Of a stretch of DNA of 9,832 nt, positions 1-6,412 are shown in pieces. The DNA is taken from the NCBI GenBank assembly GCA_934317185.1, contig CAKREJ010000055.1:1-9832 (forward strand), in the 5' to 3' direction. Origin of the DNA: an uncultured Anaerobutyricum sp. (GTDB taxonomy: Bacteria; Bacillota; Clostridia; Lachnospirales; Lachnospiraceae). Position 1 is the first letter of the stretch; every line of letters starts with the position of its first letter. The notes under the pieces were generated by a model, which saw only the letters and a program-made list of their open reading frames with translations, did no database searches and was not told the origin of the DNA. A program made the position numbers and the translations under genes.

Positions 1-479
1 ATCATGATCACGGTGAAGAATGCCATGAGCATCATCACGATCATGAGCATGACCATGAATGCCATGAGCACCATCATGATCACGAGCATGACCATGAATG
101 CCATGAGCACCATCACGATCACGAGCATGAGCATGAATGCCACGAGCATCATCATGATCATGATTGTTGCGGTCATGACCATCATCACCACCATGCCGAT
201 GAAGTATTTACAAGCTGGGGAAAAGAAACTCCTAAGAAGTATACAGAAGAAGGAATTCGTGCAATTCTTGATACCTTGTCTAAAGAAGATTCCGATGAGT
301 ATGGTATTATTTTAAGAGCAAAGGGTATTGTGCCGGATGAGAATGGTAAATGGATTCATTTTGATCTTGTACCGGGAGAGGATGAAGTGCGTTATGGTTC
401 TGCAGAATATACAGGAAGAATCTGTGTGATTGGTTCTAAGCTTAAGGAAGACAAGCTGGCAGAGCTTTTTGGTTTATAA
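1..479 (+). CDS. CobW/COG0523-family GTP-binding metal chaperone, C-terminal part (5' end outside window)
   Basis: The reading frame is open from position 3 (bases 1-2 are the end of a cut codon) to the TAA at 477-479, giving 158 visible residues. The first ~60 residues are a His/Cys/Asp/Glu-rich stretch with about 34 His and 6 Cys, ending in a CCGHDHHHHH run. The rest is a typical CobW C-terminal domain: FTSWGKETP, then ILRAKGIVP, WIHFDLVPGE, TGRICVIGSKL and a terminal LFGL. COG0523 proteins are G3E GTPases that insert or traffic metals, often Zn; the His-rich stretch probably binds several metal ions. The GTPase domain with its Walker motifs lies upstream and cannot be seen. The gene is followed 21 nt later by a second CobW-like gene, so the two are probably co-transcribed. 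The family call is firm; the metal is inference. Confidence 0.9.
   Translation, partial: HDHGEECHEHHHDHEHDHECHEHHHDHEHDHECHEHHHDHEHEHECHEHHHDHDCCGHDHHHHHADEVFTSWGKETPKKYTEEGIRAILDTLSKEDSDEYGIILRAKGIVPDENGKWIHFDLVPGEDEVRYGSAEYTGRICVIGSKLKEDKLAELFGL
21..164 (+). repeat. 39-bp in-frame tandem repeat encoding the His-rich metal-binding stretch
   Basis: Three full 39-bp units start at the TGC codons at 21, 60 and 99, and a partial fourth starts at 138. Each unit encodes C-H-E-H-H-H-D-H-E-H-(D/E)-H-E. Units 1 and 2 differ at three third-codon positions, all synonymous CAT/CAC swaps. Units 2 and 3 differ by one CAT/CAC swap and one Asp-to-Glu change. The copies have therefore diverged in DNA while keeping the protein pattern. 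The same bases read in frame 1 give a Met/Ile-rich open frame that is an artefact of the repeat. Confidence 0.95.
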
Positions 480-486
480 AAGTTCA

Positions 487-493
487 CAGGAGG
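487..493 (+). promoter_or_regulatory. ribosome binding site of the second CobW-like gene
   Basis: CAGGAGG lies 7 nt upstream of the ATG at 501 and fixes that start. No promoter is evident in the 21-nt gap after the preceding stop, which supports co-transcription. Confidence 0.85.
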
Positions 494-500
494 ATATATT

Positions 501-1481
501 ATGTTAGGTAAGAAAAAGGAACTGGAGATTCCGGTATATTTGTTCATGGGATTTTTGGAAGCCGGAAAGACAACCTTTATTCAGGAAACACTGGAGGAAG
601 ATTATTTTAACGACGGAGAGAGAACACTTTTATTTGCCTGTGAAGAGGGAATGGAAGAGTATGATGAGGAGTTGTTAAAGCGTACGAATACAACTCTTGT
701 TTATGTAGAAAATGAGGAAGATTTCAATACAGAATTTCTTACCAGTAAGCTTTTACAGTATTATCCGGATCGTGTTATTATAGAATATAATGGTATGTGG
801 ACTATCGATCATATGGTAGAGGCATTGGAAGGAACACCGCTCATGATTTTTCAGACAATTGTGAATGCCAATGCGGAAACATTTGATCTGTATATGAATA
901 ATATGCGTTCGCTTGCGGTGGAAATGTTTAAGATGGCGGAACTTGTTATCATTAATCGTTGTACAAAGGCAACGCCAAGAGCTACTTATCGAAGAAGCAT
1001 TAAGGCAGTAAACCGTCGTGTTCAGGTTGTGTTTGATTCTATGGTTCCGGGTGAGGACATGGGAGAGGAAGAAGATGAAGAACTTCCATTTGATATCAGT
1101 GGTGATGAGATCCATTTAGAAGATGATGACTACGGGGTATGGTTTATTGATGCGATGGAACGTCCGGAAGTGTATGATGGAAAGACAATGGTCATGAAAA
1201 CAAGAGTTTTTAAGGCAATGCGTATGCCAAAAGGAACTTTTGTGCCGGGTCGTCATGCTATGACCTGTTGTGCAGATGATATTCAGTTTATCGGTTATCT
1301 TTGCCATACAAATCATGCAAAATCTTCTACGATCAAGTCTCTGAAAAATAAAATGTGGGTAACGCTTACGGCAGAAGTAAGAGTAGAATATAACAAAGAA
1401 TATAACGATAAAGGACCGGTATTGTACGCAAAACGAATTGAAGCGGCAGAAGCACCGGAAGAAGAATTGGTATATTTTTAA
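501..1481 (+). CDS. CobW-like GTPase fused to a DUF1980/YcgQ-like C-terminal domain
   Basis: A 326-residue protein. Residues 10-30 carry a P-loop, GFLEAGKTT (17-25), in the CobW position, followed by FACEEGMEEYD (45-55), which matches the CEEG-type segment of the family, and EYNG (95-98) where CobW proteins have the conserved E-x-x-G. The expected NKxD guanine-specificity motif is degenerate: IINRCTK (150-156). An acidic linker (187-195) leads to a C-terminal domain (about 210-326) containing GRHAMTCCADD (250-260) and a later W-V-T-L-T-A-E-V strand. This resembles the C-terminal half of YcgQ/TIGR03943 (DUF1980) proteins, partners of YcgR-type permeases in the Bacillus zinc-regulated ycg locus. 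The combination points to metal handling, probably at the membrane with a permease encoded upstream. The GTPase-fold call is secure; the DUF1980 match rests on motif memory, and the metal and partner are inference. Confidence 0.85.
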   Translation: MLGKKKELEIPVYLFMGFLEAGKTTFIQETLEEDYFNDGERTLLFACEEGMEEYDEELLKRTNTTLVYVENEEDFNTEFLTSKLLQYYPDRVIIEYNGMWTIDHMVEALEGTPLMIFQTIVNANAETFDLYMNNMRSLAVEMFKMAELVIINRCTKATPRATYRRSIKAVNRRVQVVFDSMVPGEDMGEEEDEELPFDISGDEIHLEDDDYGVWFIDAMERPEVYDGKTMVMKTRVFKAMRMPKGTFVPGRHAMTCCADDIQFIGYLCHTNHAKSSTIKSLKNKMWVTLTAEVRVEYNKEYNDKGPVLYAKRIEAAEAPEEELVYF

Positions 1482-1508
1482 ACTTTGTCAGGTAAGCCAG
1501 AGAAAAAT

Positions 1509-1546
1509 AAAAAGTATAGTATCGCAGGTGTGATACTATACTTTTT
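1509..1546. terminator. bidirectional intrinsic terminator between convergent genes
   Basis: A perfect 15-bp inverted repeat (1509-1523 with 1532-1546) has an 8-nt loop. The + strand reads into a T7 run at 1542-1548; the - strand copy is followed by a T-rich stretch (from the A-rich bases at 1501-1513). It lies 27 nt after the CobW-like stop and 28 nt before the 3' end of the symporter gene, so it can end both transcripts. Confidence 0.9.
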
Positions 1547-1574
1547 TTGCTATATTTACAGGTTTGTTCGTTGT

Positions 1575-2978
1575 CTAATGAGAGGAATCAGAGTTTTTGT
1601 CAGTGAAATATTCTTTGGTAAGTTTTACTACTGTTCCGGACAAGAGGAATACGGCAATTAAGTTTGGTATAGACATGAGTCCGTTAAATGTTTCAGCGAT
1701 GCTCCATAATAATCCAAGATCAACTGTCGCACCAACGATAGCTACGAGTGAGTATGCGATCATAAATGGACGAATCGTTTTGGTTCCGAAAAGAAATTCA
1801 ATACACCGGGAACCGTAAAGTCCCCATCCGATGATAGTAGAAAAAGCAAAGCAGCAAAGAGCAATGGCAGTAAACAGTGATACCCATCCTCCATAGGTTG
1901 AGGTGAATCCCTGAATTGTTAATTCTGCACCGGCTGCCTGACCATAAGGAACGTTGATTCCGCTGCATAAAATGATTAAAGCGGTCAGTGTACATATAAC
2001 GATAGTATCTGTAAATACTTCAAAGATACCGAAAAGTCCCTGCTTTACAGGATGTGTAGTATCGGCTGTTGCATGAGCAATAGATCCGGTACCAAGACCA
2101 GCTTCATTTGAAAAAATACCACGGGATACGCCCTTTTTCATACTGGTAAATAAAGTTCCGACCATTCCTCCGGTAAATGCTGCCGGATGGAAGGCTCCTT
2201 CAAAAATGGACTGAAATACCGATGGAATCTGCTGGATGTTTAAAAAAACAACTCCAAGTCCGAGAACAATGTAAAGCAGTGCCATAAAAGGAACTAAAGT
2301 TTCTGTTACCTTTCCGATTCGGCGGATACCACCTATGAGAATCATCCCAACACCGATGGCGATGATAATGCCGATTACAAGGTTGATCGTAGAAAGGCTT
2401 TTTGTCGGGGCAAGGTTAAAATTGAGCATCAGTGAATCAATTGCAGTTACGATAGTGTTGACCTGCGTTGCATTTCCTGTTCCGAATACGGTAAGGACAC
2501 CGAAAAGAGAGAAGAGAAAAGCAAGCCAGCGCCAGTGCTTGGAAAGACCATTTTTAATATAATACATTGGCCCGCCAACCCAGTCTCCCTGAGAATTTTT
2601 TTCACGAAAATGAACAGCGAGTGTTACTTCAGAATATTTGGTACACATTCCAAGAAGGGCTGATATCCACATCCAGAAAACAGCACCCGGACCGCCAATC
2701 GTGATCGCACCGGCAACACCGGCAATATTACCGGTTCCTACTGTTCCGGCAAGTGCGGTACAGACCGCCTGAAATGGAGTAATGGATCCATCGGCGGCTT
2801 CACCCTTATCAAAAATTCGTCCGAGAGTATTTTTGATAGAATAAGGAAATTTTCGAAGTTGAATAAATCTTGTTCGGAAACTGAGGAAAAGTCCGACACC
2901 GATGATACAGACCATGGCGGGGATACCCCAGATAAAGTTATTAACAACACTGTTAATGGCTTCTATTGTTTTTAACAT
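1575..2978 (-). CDS. sodium:alanine/glycine symporter (AGCS family)
   Basis: A 467-residue polytopic membrane protein of normal family length. It carries the AGCS signatures: AGTVGTGNIAGVAGA (77-91), GGPGAVFWMWISALLGM (95-111) followed by CTKYSE, GGPMYYI (135-141), and NEAGLGTGSIAHATAD in the second half. Members import alanine, glycine or sometimes glutamine, driven by Na+; the substrate cannot be read from the sequence. The start is supported by AAGGAGGA 8 nt upstream (2987-2994 on the + strand) and a good promoter at 3013-3042. The gene runs alone, convergent with the CobW-like gene and divergent from the thi operon, and shows no sign of being part of either pathway. Confidence 0.95.
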   Translation of the reverse strand: MLKTIEAINSVVNNFIWGIPAMVCIIGVGLFLSFRTRFIQLRKFPYSIKNTLGRIFDKGEAADGSITPFQAVCTALAGTVGTGNIAGVAGAITIGGPGAVFWMWISALLGMCTKYSEVTLAVHFREKNSQGDWVGGPMYYIKNGLSKHWRWLAFLFSLFGVLTVFGTGNATQVNTIVTAIDSLMLNFNLAPTKSLSTINLVIGIIIAIGVGMILIGGIRRIGKVTETLVPFMALLYIVLGLGVVFLNIQQIPSVFQSIFEGAFHPAAFTGGMVGTLFTSMKKGVSRGIFSNEAGLGTGSIAHATADTTHPVKQGLFGIFEVFTDTIVICTLTALIILCSGINVPYGQAAGAELTIQGFTSTYGGWVSLFTAIALCCFAFSTIIGWGLYGSRCIEFLFGTKTIRPFMIAYSLVAIVGATVDLGLLWSIAETFNGLMSIPNLIAVFLLSGTVVKLTKEYFTDKNSDSSH

Positions 2979-3012
2979 TAGTACAGTCCTCCTTTAGCTT
3001 ACTAAAGTAAAA

Positions 3013-3042
3013 ATTATACCATTGTTTTATTAATTAACGCAA
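3013..3042 (-). promoter_or_regulatory. sigma-A-type promoter of the symporter gene
   Basis: On the - strand a perfect TATAAT -10 box (3013-3018) lies 18 nt from a TTGCGT -35 box (3037-3042). Transcription would start near 3006, leaving a leader of about 28 nt before the ATG at 2978. Confidence 0.7.
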
Positions 3043-3053
3043 GAGTTTTGCCC

Positions 3054-3082
3054 TTGTTTTTTTCTTAAAATTGTTTTATACT
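3054..3082 (+). promoter_or_regulatory. sigma-A-type promoter of the thi operon
   Basis: TTGTTT (3054-3059) and TATACT (3077-3082) are 17 nt apart. The predicted start near 3089 falls just before the TPP aptamer, as expected for a riboswitch leader. Its -35 box is only 11 nt from the -35 box of the divergent symporter promoter. Confidence 0.65.
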
Positions 3083-3100
3083 GTAAAAAGTTCAATATAA

Positions 3101-3190
3101 GACCAGGGGAGCTTGTGATTTTAAGAAGCTGAGAGTAAGGTAAACCTTAGACCCTTGTACCTGTTTGGATAATGCCAGCGTGGAAGAAGT
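3101..3190 (+). ncRNA. TPP riboswitch (THI element) aptamer
   Basis: The conserved THI-element blocks appear in order: GGGG (3106-3109), CTGAGA (3129-3134), ACCC (3151-3154), ACCTG (3159-3163), and GGATAATGCCAGCG (3167-3180). GGGG can pair with ACCC to form P2. The arm between them is a hairpin closed by AGCTT (3110-3114) with AAGCT (3126-3130), and an extra hairpin TAAGG/CCTTA (3136-3140 with 3145-3149) sits before ACCC. P1 is not obviously strong, so the outer boundaries are approximate. The element binds thiamine pyrophosphate; its position ahead of a thiamine-related uptake operon fits. Confidence 0.95.
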
Positions 3191-3297
3191 TGTAAAAGAG
3201 CTTTTAATAACAGAATGTATCAGGATATTTTTTGGTAAGACTTTTAATATAAATTTTTTATAAGATTTTAGAAAATTTTTAGAAAAAGTTTTAAGAA

Positions 3298-3360
3298 TAC
3301 CTGAGAATGATACAAAAGCAGCGTCAGCATTTATTGCCGGCGCTTTTCTTTTTTCAGGTA
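3298..3360 (+). terminator. riboswitch expression-platform terminator
   Basis: A hairpin with arms at 3320-3328 and 3336-3344 (one mismatch, one G-U pair) and a 7-nt loop is followed by a T-rich run at 3345-3354. Outer flanks TACCTGA (3298-3304) and TCAGGTA (3354-3360) are perfectly complementary and could enclose the whole element. Its place between aptamer and first gene suggests TPP-induced termination. About 110 nt of A/T-rich sequence (3190-3298) separates it from the aptamer and holds no gene I can support; it presumably contains the switching sequences. Confidence 0.75.
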
Positions 3361-3388
3361 AGGCGGTAAATAATATTTAAAGATATAT

Positions 3389-3393
3389 GGAGG
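3389..3393 (+). promoter_or_regulatory. ribosome binding site that selects the ATG at 3401
   Basis: GGAGG ends 7 nt before the ATG at 3401 but only 1 nt before an in-frame ATG at 3395, which is too close for efficient initiation. The later ATG is therefore preferred. Confidence 0.8.
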
Positions 3394-3400
3394 AATGAAT

Positions 3401-3697
3401 ATGAACGCAAGTGTAGCAATTCAGGTTTTACCATCTGTACAGGATGAGGAAGAAGTAATTCGTATCGTAGATGAGGTGATTGATTATATTAAGTCCACGG
3501 GTTTAAATTATTATGTAGGACCATGTGAGACATCTATTGAGGGAGACTATGATACCCTTATGGAAATCGTGAAGAATTGTCAGTTAGTAGCTGCTAAGGC
3601 AGGATGTAAAGCGATGAATACTTATGTTAAGATTTCTTATAAAGCGGAAGGAGATGTGCTGACTATTGACAAAAAGGTTACAAAGCATCACCAGTAA
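3401..3697 (+). CDS. thiamine-binding protein, YkoF/MTH1187 (DUF77) family
   Basis: A 98-residue soluble protein beginning NASVAIQVLPSV and containing VDEVIDYIKSTGLNYYVGP (about 24-42), ETSIEGDYD (44-52), and a C-terminal strand YVKISYKAEG. This is the layout of a single ferredoxin-like Thiamine_BP/MTH1187 domain, half the length of tandem YkoF proteins. Family members bind thiamine or its hydroxymethylpyrimidine (HMP) part and commonly sit with ThiXYZ-type importers. It is the first gene after the TPP riboswitch and overlaps the permease gene by 32 nt. An ATG at 3395 would add two residues but is poorly spaced from the ribosome site. Direct transport is unlikely, as there is no signal peptide or membrane segment; a cytoplasmic ligand-binding or coupling role is inferred. 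Confidence 0.88.
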   Translation: MNASVAIQVLPSVQDEEEVIRIVDEVIDYIKSTGLNYYVGPCETSIEGDYDTLMEIVKNCQLVAAKAGCKAMNTYVKISYKAEGDVLTIDKKVTKHHQ

Positions 3698-4448
3698 GCT
3701 TCCGGCGGTAGTGGCATTATGCCTTTTGATTTTACTCTGGCAGTTTTTGTGTCAGAGTGGGGCAGTTCCGGCATATATGCTGCCATCTCCGGTACAGGTA
3801 GTGAAAGCGTTAGTGACTGATCTGCCAACGATATTAAAACATGCCACGGTTACGTTGCAGGAGGCTTTTTATGGATTGTGTATCGGTGTTGCGTTAGCCT
3901 TTGTTATGGCTACATTAATGGATCATTTTCGTATACTTAATAAAGCATTATATCCGATTATGATTATTACACAGACCATTCCGACGATTGCGATCGCACC
4001 GCTGCTTGTATTGTGGATGGGATTTTATATGGCACCAAAGATTACTCTCGTTGTAATCACAACCTTTTTCCCGATCACGGTAGGATTACTTGATGGGTAT
4101 AAGAGTGTGGATAAGGATTCCATTGACCTAATGCGTGCAATGGGAGCAACGAAAGTACAGATATTTTTTCATGTGAAGTTTCCGGCCGCATTGCCACAGT
4201 TCTTTTCCGGGTTAAAGATTTCTGCTTCTTATGCCGTTGTAGGAGCGGTTATTTCAGAGTGGCTTGGAGGATTTGAAGGACTTGGTGTTTATATGACGAG
4301 AGTTTCAAAGGCATATGCTTTTGATAAAATGTTTGCCGTTATTATTTTTATCGTGATTATCAGCCTTCTTTTAATGGGAGCTGTGAATTTGATAAAAACA
4401 ATTTCTCTTCCGTGGTTAAAGGTAGAGAAAAAGGAAACAGTACAATAG
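3666..4448 (+). CDS. thiX: ABC transporter permease of the thiamine-precursor importer (ThiX-like)
   Basis: A 260-residue membrane protein of the BPD_transp_1 / SsuC-TauC-ThiX type. It has a hydrophobic N-terminal helix (12-30), the family's LPSPVQVVKAL segment (39-50), a TIPTIAIAPLLVLWMGFY-like helix (105-121), and an EAA loop around 154-173 (LMRAMGATKVQIFFHVKFP) that docks on the ATPase. The best start is a TTG at 3666, inside the previous gene (32-nt overlap); AAGGAG at 3648-3653 lies 12 nt upstream, a rather long spacing, so translational coupling is likely. An in-frame GTG at 3711 would remove part of the first helix and is less likely. Flanked by the thiamine-binding gene, a THI5-like lipoprotein and an ATPase, it is the channel of the importer. 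The substrate is inferred from context. Confidence 0.9.
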   Translation: MTKRLQSITSKLPAVVALCLLILLWQFLCQSGAVPAYMLPSPVQVVKALVTDLPTILKHATVTLQEAFYGLCIGVALAFVMATLMDHFRILNKALYPIMIITQTIPTIAIAPLLVLWMGFYMAPKITLVVITTFFPITVGLLDGYKSVDKDSIDLMRAMGATKVQIFFHVKFPAALPQFFSGLKISASYAVVGAVISEWLGGFEGLGVYMTRVSKAYAFDKMFAVIIFIVIISLLLMGAVNLIKTISLPWLKVEKKETVQ

Positions 4449-4526
4449 TGTTCAAATATAAATTAAAGGGAACACATAAAAGCTTTGAAGATATGAGGAC
4501 ATATATAAATTTACAGGAGGAAAAGT

Positions 4527-5570
4527 ATGAGAAAGTTAAATTGGAAAAAAATTGTTGCGGGAACATTAAGTGCAGTAATGTTATTATCTGTGACAGCATG
4601 TGGTTCTTCTAATAAAAATAGTGAAAGTACGGAAGCTGGTGATAAGAAGCTTACAAAGATAACGTTCTGCCTTGACTGGACACCGAATACAAACCACACA
4701 GGAATTTATGCAGCACAGGCACTTGGTTATTATAAAGATGCTGGATTAGATGTTGAAATCGTACAGCCGCCGGAAAATGGAGCAGCGACGATGTGTGCAT
4801 CTGGACAGGCTCAGTTTGCTATCGAAGCACAGGATACAATGGCAGCCGCACTTGATTCCGATAATCCACTTGGAATTACAGCAGTTGCCGGACTGATTCA
4901 GCACAACACATCAGGAATTATTTCCAGAAAAGGTGATGGAATTGACAGCCCGAAGGGACTTGAAGGTAAAACGTATTCCACATGGGAATCCCCAATCGAA
5001 CAGGCAACTTTAAAGACCGTTATGAAGGATGAAGGTGCAGATTTTAGTAAAGTAAAATTAATCCCTAATAATATCACAGATGAACCGGCAGCATTAAAGG
5101 CAAAACAGACAGACGCTATCTGGGTATTTTACGGATGGGGCGGAATCAACGCAACAGTAGAAGGCGTTGACTGTGATTATTGGAACTTCAAAGACATTGA
5201 TCCTGTATTTGATTACTATACACCGGTTATGATCGCAAACAATGACTTTTTAAAGGATTCACCAGATGTAGCAAAGGCTTTTCTTGCAGCAACTAAAAAA
5301 GGATATCAGTATGCGATTGATAATCCAAAGGAAGCAGCAGATCTCCTTATCGCAGGGGATGACACAGGTTCTTTAAAAGGCTCAGAGGACTTAGTATATA
5401 AAAGTCAGGAATGGCTTTCTAAGCAGTATGTTGCAGATGCAGACAGTTGGGGAGTTATTGATGAGACAAGATGGAATAACTTCTACTCCTGGCTTGCACA
5501 GAATAAATTGACAACAAAGAATCTTTCAGGAAAAGGATTCTCTAACGATTATCTTCCAGCTTCTAAATAA
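4527..5570 (+). CDS. thiY: THI5/NMT1-like substrate-binding lipoprotein of the importer (ThiY-like)
   Basis: A 347-residue exported lipoprotein. Residues 1-24 form a signal peptide with KK charges and a lipobox VTAC, giving Cys25 as the lipidated residue, followed by a Ser/Asn/Glu-rich tether. The mature part begins ITFCLDWTPNTNHTG (45-59), the hallmark of THI5/NMT1-like proteins, then GYYKDAGLDVEIV (67-79), GQAQFAI (93-99) and an aromatic-rich segment with WVFYGWGG. Bacterial members bind pyrimidine precursors such as formylaminopyrimidine or HMP outside the cell and deliver them to the permease; yeast THI5 instead makes HMP. AGGAGG at 4515-4520 lies 6 nt before the ATG. A 78-nt gap separates it from the permease; I see no convincing terminator there. 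The exact ligand is inferred. Confidence 0.93.
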   Translation: MRKLNWKKIVAGTLSAVMLLSVTACGSSNKNSESTEAGDKKLTKITFCLDWTPNTNHTGIYAAQALGYYKDAGLDVEIVQPPENGAATMCASGQAQFAIEAQDTMAAALDSDNPLGITAVAGLIQHNTSGIISRKGDGIDSPKGLEGKTYSTWESPIEQATLKTVMKDEGADFSKVKLIPNNITDEPAALKAKQTDAIWVFYGWGGINATVEGVDCDYWNFKDIDPVFDYYTPVMIANNDFLKDSPDVAKAFLAATKKGYQYAIDNPKEAADLLIAGDDTGSLKGSEDLVYKSQEWLSKQYVADADSWGVIDETRWNNFYSWLAQNKLTTKNLSGKGFSNDYLPASK

Positions 5571-5572
5571 TG

Positions 5573-5578
5573 AAAGGA
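5573..5578 (+). promoter_or_regulatory. ribosome binding site that selects the ATG at 5588
   Basis: AAAGGA lies 9 nt before the ATG at 5588. The earlier ATG at 5570, which shares an A with the preceding TAA stop, and the ATG at 5579 have no usable site at the right distance. Confidence 0.6.
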
Positions 5579-5587
5579 ATGGAAAAG

Positions 5588-6322
5588 ATGTCTCTCTTAA
5601 AAGCAGAACATATTACCAAAAAATATAGTGGAAAGACGATAATTAAAGATATTAATATTGAACTTCACAAAGGAGAGCTTATCTCACTTCTTGGTGTCAG
5701 TGGTTCCGGAAAGACAACTCTTTTTCATGTTCTTTCCGGACTGACAACACCGGAAGAGGGAAAGGTTTGGCTTAAGGGGGAAGATATTACTTCAAAACCG
5801 GGTCAGATTAGCTATATGCTTCAGAAGGATTTACTTTTTCCACATAAAAAAATAATTGATAATACGGCATTACCGCTTGTTCTTCATGGAATGAGCAAAA
5901 AAGAAGCCAGAGAAAAAGCACAGACGTATTTTAAAGACTTTGGATTAGAAGGTACAGAATATCAATATCCTTCTCAGCTTTCCGGTGGTATGCGTCAGAG
6001 AGCAGCACTGCTTCGAACTTACCTTTCTTCAAACGGGGTGGCACTGCTTGATGAACCGTTCAGTGCACTGGATACTATTACTAAAACAGCGATTCATAAA
6101 TGGTATCTGGAAGTTATGCAGCATATAGATTTATCTACAATTTTTATCACACATGATATTGATGAGGCAATTCTTCTTTCGGACAGAATTTATATTTTGA
6201 ACGGAAAGCCGGGAGAGATTCGGGACGAAATCATTATCAAAGAAAAGAAGCCACGGGCAGAGGACTTTTATCTTACGGATCAGTTCTTGGAATATAAGAG
6301 AGAAATCATAGCGAAACTTTAA
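5588..6322 (+). CDS. thiZ: ABC transporter ATPase of the thiamine-precursor importer (ThiZ-like)
   Basis: A 244-residue nucleotide-binding subunit, complete by motif: Walker A GVSGSGKTT (36-44), Q-loop Gln79 in YMLQKD, ABC signature LSGGMRQR (131-138), Walker B VALLDEP (151-157) with D-loop SALD, and H-loop His189 in FITHD. The order and length match the SsuB/TauB/ThiZ group that powers permeases of the preceding type. The start at 5588 (MSLLKAEH) is chosen for its ribosome site; an ATG at 5570 would overlap the previous stop by one base and add six residues, so coupling by that route is possible. It is the last gene of the TPP-regulated operon and is followed by a strong hairpin. Confidence 0.92.
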   Translation: MSLLKAEHITKKYSGKTIIKDINIELHKGELISLLGVSGSGKTTLFHVLSGLTTPEEGKVWLKGEDITSKPGQISYMLQKDLLFPHKKIIDNTALPLVLHGMSKKEAREKAQTYFKDFGLEGTEYQYPSQLSGGMRQRAALLRTYLSSNGVALLDEPFSALDTITKTAIHKWYLEVMQHIDLSTIFITHDIDEAILLSDRIYILNGKPGEIRDEIIIKEKKPRAEDFYLTDQFLEYKREIIAKL

Positions 6323-6343
6323 AAGATATAGTATACCAGATTA

Positions 6344-6395
6344 AAATAAACGACAGTCCGCATTCTAAATACAGGATGCGGACTGTCGTTTATTT
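6344..6395. terminator. bidirectional intrinsic terminator closing the thi operon
   Basis: An 18-bp perfect inverted repeat (6346-6363 with 6376-6393) extends by two A-T pairs outside and, with one G-U pair, two more inside, leaving a loop of about 8 nt. The + strand reads into TTTATTTATTC and the - strand into TTTATTTTAATC. It lies 21 nt after thiZ and 17 nt from the stop of the opposing gene, so it probably serves both. Confidence 0.85.
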
Positions 6396-6412
6396 ATTCT
6401 TTGATTTATAAG

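Noticed and set aside
1..190. CRISPR-like or satellite array
   Set aside because: The repeats are contiguous without spacers, in phase with codons, and encode a His-rich protein segment.
4..315. Met/Ile-rich 103-residue open frame
   Set aside because: It is the frame-1 shadow of the CAT/CAC/GAT/GAG repeat. The frame from position 3 continues smoothly into a typical CobW C-terminal domain.
276..479. A separate 67-residue gene starting at the ATG at 276
   Set aside because: It is only the tail of the partial CobW protein: the frame is open from the window start, there is no ribosome site, and FTSWGKETP lies upstream in the same domain.
753..1316. Two antisense frames on the - strand
   Set aside because: They overlap a gene with strong family motifs, lack ribosome sites, and their protein sequence shows no recognisable domain.
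4449..4526. Possible terminator or second promoter between permease and lipoprotein genes
   Set aside because: I found only a weak 5-bp TGTTC/GAACA pairing with no T run, and TATA-like sequence without a convincing -35 partner.
4360..4699. Small frames on both strands around the permease/lipoprotein gap
   Set aside because: They overlap the permease end or the lipoprotein signal sequence and have no supported start; the gap itself is leader sequence.
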